Assembly (NCBI GenBank): GCA_046346845.1
Contig: JAXMHH010000001.1
Span: forward strand, 310,001-374,000
Length of the DNA stretch: 64,000 nt
Direction: 5' to 3'
DNA from: DSSB01 sp046346845
GTDB lineage: Bacteria; UBA10199; DSSB01
Position numbers and translations under genes: made by a program. Below the pieces are notes generated by a model. The model was given only the letters and a program-made list of their open reading frames with translations, was not told where the DNA came from and did no database searches. Of this stretch, positions 1 through 9,983 are shown in pieces (the first letter of the stretch is position 1; each line of letters opens with the position of its first letter).

Positions 1-3000
1 ATTCCACGCGAACGCTGAAGACCTTCCCGTCGGGGGTCGTCATCTCTACCGAGCGCACCTTGCCGTCGGCGTCTTTGACAAACTGAGCCTTGTTCTCGCC
101 GTGATTGAGGCGGACGTCCCGGAGCAGGGCATCCGCATCGGCCTCGCTGCGCACGTGGAGGACCACCTGGTAGTCTCCCTGGGTCTTTCCCGGCCCCGTC
201 TGGAAATCATCGCCGTAGCCAGGCTGACGAATCGAGACGTCCAGGATTTGCGGCCCCTCCGGCCCCTCCGTGAGAAAACCCTTTTCAAAGCCCTTGGCCT
301 GAATGGAGCGTTCCAGGAAGGGCGCAGCGGTCTTGCCCACTTGGGAGAGAAACTCCGATCTCGCCTTTGGGTAATCTTCCCACTTCTGAATGAGGTCGAG
401 GTCCTTGCGCAGCTGGCCCTGCACCTCGCCCAGCCGTTTCTCGGCGGCCTGCCGTTCGGGGCTGCCCTCGGGGTATTTCTTCACCTCGGCCTTGGCCTGG
501 AGGTAATCCCTGGTCCGGTCTTTCAGGCGCCCGGCCGCCTCGCGGACCTGCTTGGCAGCCGCTTGGTCCTTGGGGGTACCAAAGCGCTCGGCCTGGTCGA
601 TGGCCTTTTGCCAGGGGGCCAAGTCGGATTGCGCCTCGTTGATCCGGCGGACCCCCTCTACCAGATCGGAATCCGCGGCCGGGCCGGCGGTCGCCTTGCC
701 CTTAGCCCCCTTCCCCTTCGCGTCCCGCTCGCCGGAGACGTCGGAGAGCGTCGTCTCGCCGTCGCCCGGCTTGGGCGCGGCCTGGGTCTTGATCTTGAAA
801 CCAAACTCGGCCTTGGCGTCGGGGACGAGGACGGCCTCCCCCTTCTTGACCTTGTCCGCCAACTCGAGGGCCTGTTCTTTGGTCATCTTGCCTTCCGCGA
901 GGGCCTGCAAGAGGCCGTCGTGCACCGCTTGGCGCTTGCCCTTGGGCAAGCCGTCCAGGGCGGGTCCCAAGGCCGCCATGGCCTCCAGCGTGGTTCTCAC
1001 TTCCTTGGTTAGGTCTTCGGCCTTCGGCGCCTTTCCCGACTGGAGCGCATGATCGTAGGAGAGGTCGAAGGCCTTCGCGGCGTCGGCCGCGAGGCGCGCC
1101 TGCGGATCGGGTGCACCCGCTTGCTTTTTGGGCACGGCCACGGACGTCTTGTCGGGATCGGAGGCCTCGACGGCGGGGGCCTCGACCGCCTTGAGGACCA
1201 CGACCTTGGCGGCCTCCTTCTGCTGGGCAGCCCAGTGTTGGTAGGCCTCGAAATCGTCTTTCGCGATGGGCCCGTCGACCACCTTGCCGTCGACGACCTT
1301 CTCGTAGCCGACGACCTCGTCTTTGGGGGCCTTGCCGGCGAGGAAGTCTTTCGCTTCTTTCTCCGTGGGTTTGACCCGGGTCCCCTCGGGCGTCACCTTC
1401 GCCAAATAGTGGACCTGGCCCTTGGAATCCTGGACGGCACGGACATTATCGTCGTCGACCTTGCCCTCTTGGTAGGTATCCGCCTTCTTGATCTGGGGAC
1501 GGATGACGGTGCCCTTTTCGAATTCCGGGGCCAAGGCCTGGGCGCGTTTTTCGACAACTTCTTCGTGCGCCTTTTCCTTGGTCTGGTAATCGCTGTAGAG
1601 CTTTTGTTCGGCATCGGTCGCGATGCGCAGGGTCTTGCCCTCGGCATTCTGCAGCTCGTACTTGCCGGTATCGGCGTTGAGAATGATTTTTTGGCCCTTC
1701 CCGAAACCCTCCACCAATTTGGCCTCGGCATCCGCCTTCGCCTTGGCCTCGGCGGCCTTGGTCCGTTCCGCGGTTTGGAAGGCGCGGTAGGCCTTGTATT
1801 GCTCGGGAGTCGCCCAGAGTTCGCCCTTAGTCTTGTCTTTTAAGAATAGATCGGCGGTTTCGCCCTCGGCGCCTTTGACGCGATAGCCCAAGATCTCGCC
1901 GCCGCGCTTGACCTCTTCGATGGAAACGCCCTTGCCAAAGGCCTCCTTCCATTGAGCCTCCTGTTTTTGCTTGGCCGCCTGCACGTCGTCCTTCGCGTCA
2001 GGTCCGGCCTTCGGCTGTCCCTCGACCTTCGGTTTCGCCCCCTGCGATTCCTTCTTGTCAGCGGGGGCGGGAGCCGCCTTGGTTCCCTTGTTAAGTTTTT
2101 CCTCTTTCCCGGAATACTCGATCCACTTGCCCAGCCAATCGTTGCTCTCCTTCCAACTGGCTTTCTCGTCCTCGGTGAAGACTCTCAGCCCCTTGGATTT
2201 CTCGAGTTGGGAACCGACGTCCATCGCTTCCGCGCCCAATTCCCTCAGGCGCGCGGCCTCGCCGCGCAGGGCGGCGTCCATCTGGAAGGGTTTGCCCTCG
2301 GCGGCGGCCTTTTCCATGGCCGTCTGCAGGCGGGTCTCGAAGGAGGATTTTGTCTTGAGGAAGAGATCCAGTTTGATCTTCTGGCTGGCGGAGACCTGCT
2401 CCGAGCTCTGGAAGCGGCCGATGATGGGGTGCGTGGCGAGTCCGCCCAATTTCAGTCCGACCAGCATGGCGATGCCGTGCTCGATCTGCTCGGTCGAATT
2501 CGCCTGGTCCACCGCCGCCGAAAACTGCTTCCACTCCAGTTTTTTTCCGTGGGCGACCCTTTGGTAGAGCATGTCGAGCCCGATCTGGGCGTTGCTCCAG
2601 GCCTGCATCCCTGCGGCCTCGGCTCCAAAGGCACCGAGATTGTAGAGGGCCTTGCCACCCAGGCTCAACTCCGCCATCTCGCGGTTGAGCAATTCGCGCA
2701 TCATCGTGCGGCGCATGCCAACGGCGGCCGCGTCTTCCAAGAGGGCCGTCGTGCCGGCCTTGGCCAAGACGCGTTCGCTGAGCGTGACGACTTGGTAGGC
2801 CTCCCCGACGACTTTTAGAGCCTTCAGCATGGCGGCGTTGGTGACGATCTTCCAACCAAAGTCGCCGATCCCATGGATATCCCGCCAGGGGTCTTCCATG
2901 TTGGCGAAGGCGGCGTTTTTGATGCCGAACCCTTCCTTCGCGGCAAACAGGGCGCTGCGCAGGGTCATCTCATAGGTGACGAAAACAGCCCCTTCCAACA

Positions 3001-6000
3001 GGACCAAGCCAACTTCCGTCGCGATGGCAGCGGTGCCCGCCGCGGCTGCGGCGCCGGCCACGGGGGCCAAGGCGCCCATCGTCACCGCAGTCGCGGCAGC
3101 GGCGGCCGTGATAATGGCAACCTCTAAGAGCAAGGTCTTCCACTTTTGAGAATCTTGAAAATCCTCAAAGTCTTTGCCCACTCGGGATTGCCGCTTGCTT
3201 TCGGTGGCTATCCGGAACAGGGCGAGGGCCTTGTCGACGTCCCCGCCGTTTAAGGCTTTTTCCGCCTCGTGGTATTTTTCGATCAGGGTGTCGTATTCAC
3301 GGACGTCCTCGCCCGCATCCAGCTTGGCCTGCCGCATCTTGCCGAGCTGGATCAGCTGGGAGGAGATGCCCTCCTTGACGGTGGTGGGCAGGTCCTTGAA
3401 CATGGCCTGGTCCGTGGCCTTCAAGTGGTCGAGGTTGGCGCCTAGGTATTTCTCGATGGCCGGGGCGTCCATCGCGGCCGCAGGGTCGAACTGCTTGTCG
3501 AGCGCGGCCATCGCCGAGGTCCACTTCGGATCGTCCTCCCACCAGGTCTTCACCTGGGCCGGCTTCGTGGGGTGGTACTTCATGTCCTCCCCGCCAAAAT
3601 CGGAGACGTCGGTTTCCATGTGCCCAGGGTTGAAGCCCTGGAGGTTCGCGGTGTGGACTAAGGTGATGCCCTTGAGCAGAAGGGCCTGGGCCCCGGCCAG
3701 GTCTTTCGAGCCGCTGATCATCTCGTCGAGGACCTTTTCGGGGTCGGCGTCGGCCCCCAAGGCCTCGAGCCGGTCCCCCGCGGACTTCAGCTTACCCTGG
3801 GCGCCGGATAACTGGTCTTGGTAGGCGTATTTGCCGCCCTGCCCTACTTTGCCGAGCTTGCGGCTGTGGGTCCCGAAGGTCTCCAAGTCGCTGTTGAACT
3901 CCTTGGCTTGCGCCTGGAAGGCCTGGCCGAAATTTCCTCTCAGCTCCGCAATCTGCTTGTTGAGATCGTCGAGATGCTGTTGGAGAAAGGCCGCCTGTGC
4001 CGTGTTTCCGGACTGCTTGGCATCGGCCAATTTCTTCTTGGTGTCGGTGTAATCGGTACGGATGCCCTCGAGGCTGGCCATCGTCTTGCCGATGGCGCCG
4101 AGGCTCTGGCGGTAATCGTTGAGGTTGTGCTGGATCCAGGCCTCGGGCTTATCGCGGAGTTCGAGCTCGGTGGCATCTTGGAACCAGGCGCCGAAGGTCT
4201 CGGTCGGCTCGAAGATTCGCGCGCCGGTCTTGGGATCGGTCGGCAGCTTCCCGGTCTTGGGATCGGTCTTGAACAAAAGGGCCTCGACCTTGTCGACCTC
4301 GGCGTTGAGTTTGTCGAGATCGGTCATGGCCTCCCCGCCCGGCACAATGCGGGGGTTACGAAAGGCCGCCAGTGCGTCGCGGATCTGCTTGGCCTGCTCA
4401 GGGTTCTTCTCGTCCCATTCGCGCAGGGCCTTGAGCACCGGCATATTGTTTAGCTGCTCGGCGTTCCAATCCTCCGGCAGGCGATCCCCTTCGCCGTATC
4501 CCGTTTTCAAGACCGACCAGTCGTTGGTGCGCTTGATGTAATCCTGGACTTGAGGCGGAAGCTGCGGCAGCAGCGTCTTCTTGCGGAGCGAATCCGCCAT
4601 CTGGAGGGTTTCGGCGTTCTGCACCTGGCGCTGGGCCTTCGCCAAAAGCTCGTCGGTCTTGGCGGCATCCCCGGATTTGATGGCCTCGATCAGGGCGTCG
4701 CGGAGGTTTCGAATTCCGGGGATCTCGTTGGCGTCGGCGCTCGGGGGCAATTGCAGACCCGAGAGTTTTTTCAAGGCCGTATAGCCCTTCTGCATCCGGT
4801 CGAGCTCGGTCTTTTCCTCCGCGGTGAGCTTCCCGCCCTGGGCCTGCTTCTCCTCCAGCTCGAGCTTGCGGTCGAAAAAGTCCACGCCCAATTTCTCTTC
4901 GGTGTCCGCCATCCGGTTGCAATAGGAGGAGGATAACTTCAGCTGGTCCATGAAGCCCGGCGGCGGCTCCTCGAAGGCGCCGAGGTATTGGGGCAAGGGT
5001 GTCTGGGCCATGTCGTAGTAGCCCTTGGCCTCTTTATATTTGCCGATCTCCATCAGGCCGTCGCCCAAGAGTTTCATCGCCTGGGGATCTTGCAATAATT
5101 TTTCCCCGCCGGTCTGTAGGACGCTGCCACCCTTCATAAAGAGTTGGCGGGCGGTGGCCTCGTCGCCGCCCTGGCGGGCGATGTAGGCCGCTTGGTAGAA
5201 GCTCTTGGCGGAGGCGCGGGAGAAGCGCTGCTCGCCGGTGAGGTCGTAGGTACGCCTGAGGGCCTCGCCGGCCATTTGGTAATACTTAAAGGCCTCGCCG
5301 ACTTTTCCCGATTCCTTGGCCTGCTGGGCATATCCATCCAGGAGGATGCCCTGCACCTTGTTGAAGGCCACCGCCCGGTTGGCAAAGTCGTTGGCGGGAT
5401 TGGAGGTATCGGGCGGGGCCAGGAGCGCCGTATAGGCCTCGGCCAGGTCGTCTTTCTGCGCCAGCATCTTGTCGACGGCCTCTTTGAACTCGGGCGTATC
5501 TGGCTTGAGCCCTTGTTTTTGGGCCGCGGTCTCGGCCTTCTTTTTCCGGTCGTCGAGGTAATCCTGGGCCGACTTCTTCACCTCGGGATCGAGGTTGCCT
5601 TTGGAATCGAGGGGGAGTTTTCCGTAGATTTTTTCGAGATCGCCGCGATGCTGGTCAAGGTGCTTAAGGGCGTACTCCAAAAAAGTGTCCGGCGTCACCG
5701 TCGCCTCGGTAACCTGCAGAACCGTATAGGTCTTGTTGTACCAGGCCACCACGTCCGAGACCTTCACACCCTTGAGCATGAGGTCTTGCATCAGCTTCTC
5801 GCGAGGGGCCATGTCCTCCGGAATCAGGCGATCCTTGGCCACCTTTTCTCCGGCCTCCTTTTGGGCGCGCTGCAGGGATTTTCCCAAGGGCGTGTCGTTC
5901 AGGGCCACCAAAGAGCCGCCGGTGCCGTGCATGAGCAGCTTGTCGTTCAGGGCGTATTCGGGGACGCCGGTGGCCTTGGCCAAGTCCAGGGCCTCGTGCA

Positions 6001-7519
6001 AGAAACCCAAGGCTTCCTTGGGATGGCCGGTGGCAAGCAATAAATCCCCGGTCGCATGCAGGACCTGCCATTTATTGGGATCTCCCTCGGCCGCATTGCC
6101 CAGGTTTTTCGCAGCGGAATCGAAGCAATACTGCTTCAAGCGTTTGTTACCCGCCAACTGCCCCATGGCGGTCTGGGCGCGGGCCAGGCCCACCCGGGCC
6201 ATGGTGTCGTCGGGATTCAACTCCAGGCTCTTCTTGAAATGGGCGATGGCGGCCGTCGGATGGTTCTGGGACATCCAGTAGTCACCCTGACGCTTGAGGA
6301 ACAGGGCCTTCCTCTGGTCCGGGGAAGATTGGATGTTGATGCGCCAGTCGGAAAATTTCTCCACCTGAACCGGGATCTGCTCGGTCTTTCCCTCGAAGGT
6401 CACCGTAAAGCCGGAGTTCAGCAATTCGGTCTTATCCTGCTGGGGAAGCAGGTGGTACTCGGTCTCTCGGCCCAGGAAGGCCGTCAGCCGGCGATTGTAT
6501 TCCTCGCTGCCGGGCCGAAGCCCCTTCATCGCGTCGGTTTTAAGGAAGGCTTCGGCCTCGCTTTTCACCCGCGCCCGGGCATCCCCGGCGAAGGCGCTCT
6601 TGTAGTGCCCGGTCTCGTCGAGCTCGAGGTCCATGACTTTCTGAAAACCGGGATCCCAAGCGGTAAATTTATCGTAGTCTGGCTTGGGATCCATCGAATC
6701 CGCCACGATGCCAGACAATTTTTTGAAATAGGCCGATTTCTCCGGGTCAGTCTCCGAGAAATCCCTGGCTGCCGTATCGTAAACGCCCTTGGCATCCTCG
6801 AAACGATCCACATCGACCAACTCGTGAGAGAAAAACTCGTAGGGGTTGTCGTATTTGCCGTAGAGCTCGGGATGGGGGTTGGCCTTGAGATCCTCGAGCA
6901 ATTGCTTGAGGTCGTCGGAAGTCCCGCTGCGCACCGCGAGCTTCAAATACCCCGTGGCCTTTTCAAAATCCCGCGTGGTCCCGACGTGCAAGGCGCATAG
7001 TTTCTTGGCGAGATTAAACTTGGCCGTCGCCATCACGGGGTCTTTTTGCGGATCGGCCTCCACGTCCTTGATGAATTCGAAGGCGCGCTCCAAGGTCGCC
7101 TGTTTCACGCCCTTGTCTTTTTGCTTCTCCGACCATTCTACCCAGCGCTGCGAGGCCTCGAGGCGGAGGTTGCCGTCCTTGGGATCGAGGGAGACCGCCT
7201 TTTGCAGAAGACGAGCGCTCGCCCCGAGGTCGCTCTTCCTGCGAGCCTCGGCCTGGTCGGTGAGGATTTTCTTCGCGGCCTCCAGCTGATCCGGCTTGAG
7301 ATTGCCCTTCTCGTCCAGGAGTTCGGCCGGAAGTTTGATCCCGAGACTTTTGACATCCGCGGTCAGCTTTTGGAGCTCTTGGCCGGAAGGAGGCGGGGGA
7401 GGCGCGGCCTTGGCCTCTTTACCCTCGGCCTTGCCTTCGTCCTTAGGAGGAGGCGGGGGCGGGGGGCCATAGATTTCGAGGGATTTTGGAGAGGAAAGAT
7501 CGACTGCGCCGTCACCCAT
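1..7519 (-). CDS. Giant TPR-containing protein, C-terminus off the window (at least 2,506 residues)
   Basis: One uninterrupted leftward frame fills the first 7.5 kb and is still open at base 1. The ATG at 7519-7517 is the start because an in-frame TAG lies four codons before it. Residues 1-45 are Pro/Lys/Ala-rich. TPR-like helical pairs are visible near residues 400-525 and 740-850. Residues 1460-1515 form a long Ala/Val/Leu hydrophobic stretch, followed by amphipathic helices. Residues 1800-2300 are Lys/Glu/Ala-rich with three degenerate units of about 70 residues, each containing an F-x-KG-x-x-I core. There is no signal peptide. The hydrophobic stretch followed by helices resembles in layout, though only weakly in sequence, the shared module of the proteins at 29.4 and 32.2 kb. 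It may be co-transcribed with the small gene at 7.7 kb, 142 nt upstream. Function unknown; a scaffold or envelope-associated role is a guess. Confidence 0.85.
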   Translation of the reverse strand, partial: MGDGAVDLSSPKSLEIYGPPPPPPPKDEGKAEGKEAKAAPPPPPSGQELQKLTADVKSLGIKLPAELLDEKGNLKPDQLEAAKKILTDQAEARRKSDLGASARLLQKAVSLDPKDGNLRLEASQRWVEWSEKQKDKGVKQATLERAFEFIKDVEADPQKDPVMATAKFNLAKKLCALHVGTTRDFEKATGYLKLAVRSGTSDDLKQLLEDLKANPHPELYGKYDNPYEFFSHELVDVDRFEDAKGVYDTAARDFSETDPEKSAYFKKLSGIVADSMDPKPDYDKFTAWDPGFQKVMDLELDETGHYKSAFAGDARARVKSEAEAFLKTDAMKGLRPGSEEYNRRLTAFLGRETEYHLLPQQDKTELLNSGFTVTFEGKTEQIPVQVEKFSDWRINIQSSPDQRKALFLKRQGDYWMSQNHPTAAIAHFKKSLELNPDDTMARVGLARAQTAMGQLAGNKRLKQYCFDSAAKNLGNAAEGDPNKWQVLHATGDLLLATGHPKEALGFLHEALDLAKATGVPEYALNDKLLMHGTGGSLVALNDTPLGKSLQRAQKEAGEKVAKDRLIPEDMAPREKLMQDLMLKGVKVSDVVAWYNKTYTVLQVTEATVTPDTFLEYALKHLDQHRGDLEKIYGKLPLDSKGNLDPEVKKSAQDYLDDRKKKAETAAQKQGLKPDTPEFKEAVDKMLAQKDDLAEAYTALLAPPDTSNPANDFANRAVAFNKVQGILLDGYAQQAKESGKVGEAFKYYQMAGEALRRTYDLTGEQRFSRASAKSFYQAAYIARQGGDEATARQLFMKGGSVLQTGGEKLLQDPQAMKLLGDGLMEIGKYKEAKGYYDMAQTPLPQYLGAFEEPPPGFMDQLKLSSSYCNRMADTEEKLGVDFFDRKLELEEKQAQGGKLTAEEKTELDRMQKGYTALKKLSGLQLPPSADANEIPGIRNLRDALIEAIKSGDAAKTDELLAKAQRQVQNAETLQMADSLRKKTLLPQLPPQVQDYIKRTNDWSVLKTGYGEGDRLPEDWNAEQLNNMPVLKALREWDEKNPEQAKQIRDALAAFRNPRIVPGGEAMTDLDKLNAEVDKVEALLFKTDPKTGKLPTDPKTGARIFEPTETFGAWFQDATELELRDKPEAWIQHNLNDYRQSLGAIGKTMASLEGIRTDYTDTKKKLADAKQSGNTAQAAFLQQHLDDLNKQIAELRGNFGQAFQAQAKEFNSDLETFGTHSRKLGKVGQGGKYAYQDQLSGAQGKLKSAGDRLEALGADADPEKVLDEMISGSKDLAGAQALLLKGITLVHTANLQGFNPGHMETDVSDFGGEDMKYHPTKPAQVKTWWEDDPKWTSAMAALDKQFDPAAAMDAPAIEKYLGANLDHLKATDQAMFKDLPTTVKEGISSQLIQLGKMRQAKLDAGEDVREYDTLIEKYHEAEKALNGGDVDKALALFRIATESKRQSRVGKDFEDFQDSQKWKTLLLEVAIITAAAAATAVTMGALAPVAGAAAAAGTAAIATEVGLVLLEGAVFVTYEMTLRSALFAAKEGFGIKNAAFANMEDPWRDIHGIGDFGWKIVTNAAMLKALKVVGEAYQVVTLSERVLAKAGTTALLEDAAAVGMRRTMMRELLNREMAELSLGGKALYNLGAFGAEAAGMQAWSNAQIGLDMLYQRVAHGKKLEWKQFSAAVDQANSTEQIEHGIAMLVGLKLGGLATHPIIGRFQSSEQVSASQKIKLDLFLKTKSSFETRLQTAMEKAAAEGKPFQMDAALRGEAARLRELGAEAMDVGSQLEKSKGLRVFTEDEKASWKESNDWLGKWIEYSGKEEKLNKGTKAAPAPADKKESQGAKPKVEGQPKAGPDAKDDVQAAKQKQEAQWKEAFGKGVSIEEVKRGGEILGYRVKGAEGETADLFLKDKTKGELWATPEQYKAYRAFQTAERTKAAEAKAKADAEAKLVEGFGKGQKIILNADTGKYELQNAEGKTLRIATDAEQKLYSDYQTKEKAHEEVVEKRAQALAPEFEKGTVIRPQIKKADTYQEGKVDDDNVRAVQDSKGQVHYLAKVTPEGTRVKPTEKEAKDFLAGKAPKDEVVGYEKVVDGKVVDGPIAKDDFEAYQHWAAQQKEAAKVVVLKAVEAPAVEASDPDKTSVAVPKKQAGAPDPQARLAADAAKAFDLSYDHALQSGKAPKAEDLTKEVRTTLEAMAALGPALDGLPKGKRQAVHDGLLQALAEGKMTKEQALELADKVKKGEAVLVPDAKAEFGFKIKTQAAPKPGDGETTLSDVSGERDAKGKGAKGKATAGPAADSDLVEGVRRINEAQSDLAPWQKAIDQAERFGTPKDQAAAKQVREAAGRLKDRTRDYLQAKAEVKKYPEGSPERQAAEKRLGEVQGQLRKDLDLIQKWEDYPKARSEFLSQVGKTAAPFLERSIQAKGFEKGFLTEGPEGPQILDVSIRQPGYGDDFQTGPGKTQGDYQVVLHVRSEADADALLRDVRLNHGENKAQFVKDADGKVRSVEMTTPDGKVFSVRVE

Positions 7520-7661
7520 GGACTGGTACCCCTATTTGATACTGGACAAGTATCAGCAGAAAGCCCAAGCCCTTGAGTCTTCTACTGATATCGGCAGAAT
7601 TCTAGCACCTTGTTGCGAAGATAAAGAATCGGAAAATCGTTTTTCAGACGGGCAGTTTCGC

Positions 7662-7910
7662 TTAGGAAGCCGCCAACTTAGCCTGCAGGCGGGCACGGAC
7701 CTCGTCAAAACCCGCGAAAAACCGCAGCGAGCCGGTGGGACGGGCCGCGGGCTCGGCCTTGGGGGCCTCGGCCTGGAATTGCACCTCCCCGGCCTTCTCG
7801 GCCACCGACGCACTGCGCCGGAGGACCACGGGGTTGCCACGGTCGTCGTAAGCGAGGAACTCTTCAAACTTAGGGGTGGAAATCTGAATTTTCGGATCGG
7901 TCTTTTCCAC
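7662..7910 (-). CDS. Small protein, family EEFL-DDRG-VVLRR, copy 1
   Basis: About 82 residues, unknown function. It shares with the protein at 18638-18907 the pattern EEFLxxDDRGxxVVLRR near the N-terminus and FFxxFxEVRxRLxxK at the C-terminus, with a variable Ala/Pro-rich middle. An ATG at 7958 gives 98 residues, but it lies one base after the transcript start predicted from the sigma-54-type promoter at 7971-7985 and has no ribosome site. The GTG at 7910 is preceded by GGGAAGG at 5-nt spacing and is preferred. No signal peptide or membrane segment. It is followed, in the same direction, by the giant TPR gene. It may be a regulator or adaptor, but nothing in the sequence says so directly. Confidence 0.6.
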   Translation of the reverse strand: MEKTDPKIQISTPKFEEFLAYDDRGNPVVLRRSASVAEKAGEVQFQAEAPKAEPAARPTGSLRFFAGFDEVRARLQAKLAAS

Positions 7911-7970
7911 GGTCGCCTTCCCTTTCCTCATCCGGCCCAATGTCCCTTGGGCCTTCATCGGATTAGAATT

Positions 7971-7985
7971 GCAACCCGTATGCCA
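7971..7985 (-). promoter_or_regulatory. Sigma-54-type promoter, small-protein copy 1
   Basis: The leftward strand reads TGGCATACGGGTTGC, matching the -24 (TGGC) and -12 (TTGC) elements with the obligatory 10 nt between GG and GC. The predicted transcript start is near 7959. An AT-rich element begins 18 nt upstream (8004). Confidence 0.65.
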
Positions 7986-8003
7986 TTAAATCAAAAGAGA
8001 TAT

Positions 8004-8042
8004 GAATAAAATATTAATTATTTCATATAGTTAAAATTGATG
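8004..8042 (-). promoter_or_regulatory. AT-rich upstream element, copy 1
   Basis: This AT-rich block aligns with 18959-18995 over nearly its whole length (shared cores AATATTA, ATTTCA and TAGTTAAAAT on the + strand). It has the same 18-nt distance to a sigma-54-type promoter. It may be an IHF/HU bending site or an activator site. Confidence 0.45.
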
Positions 8043-8153
8043 GGAAAACACCTCAATCACCATTAATGAGAACAAATTCGCGAATATGTGCCGATTATTC
8101 ACATAACAAGAATTCACAAAATTTTGAGAAAAAATCGATTGATGGTGACCCGG

Positions 8154-9983
8154 TCACCACAGCGGCGGGATCGCCTCACAACCACCCAGACCCTGGACCT
8201 TGGCCAGCAGCTTGGGCCAGAAGCCCATCGCCTCGAGCTCCTCCACCGTGTAGGAACCGGAGAAAAATTGGGTGTAGACCTTGGAGCCGGCCAAGGAATG
8301 CCCCGCCGGTTCGTCGTAATAGCAGTAATACTTCAGCATCCGCTCGGGAAGGTGGTGGATGAGCAGCTGGCTCGGACGCAGGCTCACGTATTTGTTATGC
8401 GCGACATTATAGGCCTGGCGCTGCTCCTCACCGAGCCAGTCCGGGGCCTTGCGAAACCAGCGTTGGAAAATTTCCTCCGAAACCAATAATTCCAGAGCGG
8501 GGATATCGAGGACCGCCTGCAAGCCGTAGGGATTGTCGGCATGGTCGAGGTAGGCCGAGGCGAGGGAACTCCCCTTCTCCAGCGGAAACTTTACCGTCGT
8601 GCGGCTGGAATTCGAGGGGGACGAAACCAAACTCGTTTGCAGGAGGGAGGCCTTGGGCAAAGATTTTATTTTCAGCAGTCCGTCATCGATGACCGGCTCC
8701 GGCGGCAACTGCGCTTCGAGATCGTTTAAGAAAGGAGCCGCTAGCGATTTTTCCAGGCTGAAACGCGTCTGGGCGTGGGTGAAGGCGAGGAATTCCGCGG
8801 GCAGGTTGACCTGTCTTAGGACCCGATGGTTGAGGAAGGCAGTGCCGCCACAGCCCCCCGTCCAATGCACCAAGTTAGGATCGAAAAAAGGGCTCTGCGA
8901 GCCGCCGTTCTCCGTCGGCACCAGGGTGCAGGCCATCACCGTCCCGTTGAGCTGGCGCGAGATCGGGGTATAGCCCTTGGCCCCCCAATAGACCTCGCTG
9001 AATTCCTTTCCGCACTCCCCGACCAAGTCCTGCGGGCCACCCATCGCGTGGCGCAAATTGGCCCGCTCCCACTCCAAGAGCTGTTCAACTGTGGCAAAGC
9101 GGCTCTCCCGAAGCAGTCCGCTGCGCGCCAAGAATTTCATCTCCAACAGGGGCGGCGCGGGGATGGAGCCTTGGGCATCGTAGCCCTCACGGTTCACGGC
9201 CTGCTGACCGCCCCAAGGTTTAGCCCCTGCGGGGACGTAACGGAACAGGCTGCGGCCATCCAAGAGAATCGAGAGGTCCCGGTCATCATATTCGTTCAGT
9301 CGCCACGGCAACCAACCTCCAAGCTCCAAGGCCAGCTGCAGGGCCAAGCCCCGCGCATAGGTATCGAAGGCGGCCTCGCCCTCGTAGAGCACATGGGTGT
9401 AATTGTCCTTCAGGACTTCCACGACGAAGGGCGGCGGATCTTGGACAGGAAGGGGATCGGGATCTTCCGGGGAGGCGAACTTGGCGTCAAAGCCGGCCGG
9501 CTTTTGGGCAAAACCCGAGGCCTGGTACTGCTGGTAGAGCGGCCAGGCCTCTTCCAGCCAATTCCAGTAACGCGCGAAGTGCGTGCGCAGCCGTTGCTTA
9601 TAGGCATTTGGCCAATAATACCATTGCAGGGTTAGCGCATCGCCCAGGGAGGCGGTGACGGGGATCGCACAGGCGCGATTGGGATCGCAGGGCGGATTGG
9701 CGGAAGCGCTGGCCCCGGCGGCCGGTTGAGAACTCAGCCCGCCATTCCCCGTGGTCTTGGCCCGCAAGACCTTGCTCAGCCAAGGCGATACCCCTTGGAC
9801 CGTCGCAGCGGGAAGCTCAGGGATCTCCTTGGGAAACTCCCAGACGATCTTTCCCGAGAGGTCCGGATTCTGATATAGCCAAGCGTCCAAATTCGGAACG
9901 CTGCGAGGCGCCGCATGGCTCAGACTGGGCGCCAGGGCCCAAGCCAGGCATCCCAACCAGAATATTCTTAAGATTTTGGACAT
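8154..9983 (-). CDS. Secreted protein of unknown function, 609 residues
   Basis: The N-terminus is a Sec signal peptide: positive residues, a hydrophobic core with CLAWALAP, and a likely cleavage after SHA near residue 24. The start is the ATG at 9983, directly after GGGAGAGG. The mature protein is mostly soluble, rich in Trp/Tyr/Pro, with scattered cysteines (NPPCDPNRAC, GECGKEF, GGCGG, YYCYY, GGCEA) that could form disulphides in the periplasm or outside. I recognise no family. A stretch ending GFDAKFASPED recurs, frameshifted and truncated, at 18541-18637, so a second copy of at least part of this gene once existed. The upstream neighbour is the regulatory region before the kinase gene; the downstream neighbour is the small-protein gene with its own sigma-54-type promoter. 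Confidence 0.8.
   Translation of the reverse strand: MSKILRIFWLGCLAWALAPSLSHAAPRSVPNLDAWLYQNPDLSGKIVWEFPKEIPELPAATVQGVSPWLSKVLRAKTTGNGGLSSQPAAGASASANPPCDPNRACAIPVTASLGDALTLQWYYWPNAYKQRLRTHFARYWNWLEEAWPLYQQYQASGFAQKPAGFDAKFASPEDPDPLPVQDPPPFVVEVLKDNYTHVLYEGEAAFDTYARGLALQLALELGGWLPWRLNEYDDRDLSILLDGRSLFRYVPAGAKPWGGQQAVNREGYDAQGSIPAPPLLEMKFLARSGLLRESRFATVEQLLEWERANLRHAMGGPQDLVGECGKEFSEVYWGAKGYTPISRQLNGTVMACTLVPTENGGSQSPFFDPNLVHWTGGCGGTAFLNHRVLRQVNLPAEFLAFTHAQTRFSLEKSLAAPFLNDLEAQLPPEPVIDDGLLKIKSLPKASLLQTSLVSSPSNSSRTTVKFPLEKGSSLASAYLDHADNPYGLQAVLDIPALELLVSEEIFQRWFRKAPDWLGEEQRQAYNVAHNKYVSLRPSQLLIHHLPERMLKYYCYYDEPAGHSLAGSKVYTQFFSGSYTVEELEAMGFWPKLLAKVQGLGGCEAIPPLW

Noticed and set aside
101..1012. Rightward open frames across 1-7.5 kb (for example 101-1012, 1049-1843, 5144-6043).
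   Set aside because: The leftward strand has one continuous 2,506-codon frame through the whole stretch with TPR-like content. The rightward frames are low-complexity mirror products.
7553..7867. A 104-codon leftward frame overlapping the small-protein gene.
   Set aside because: Ser/Arg/Pro-rich shadow frame without ribosome site. The alternative frame is the one conserved with the paralogue at 18.7 kb.
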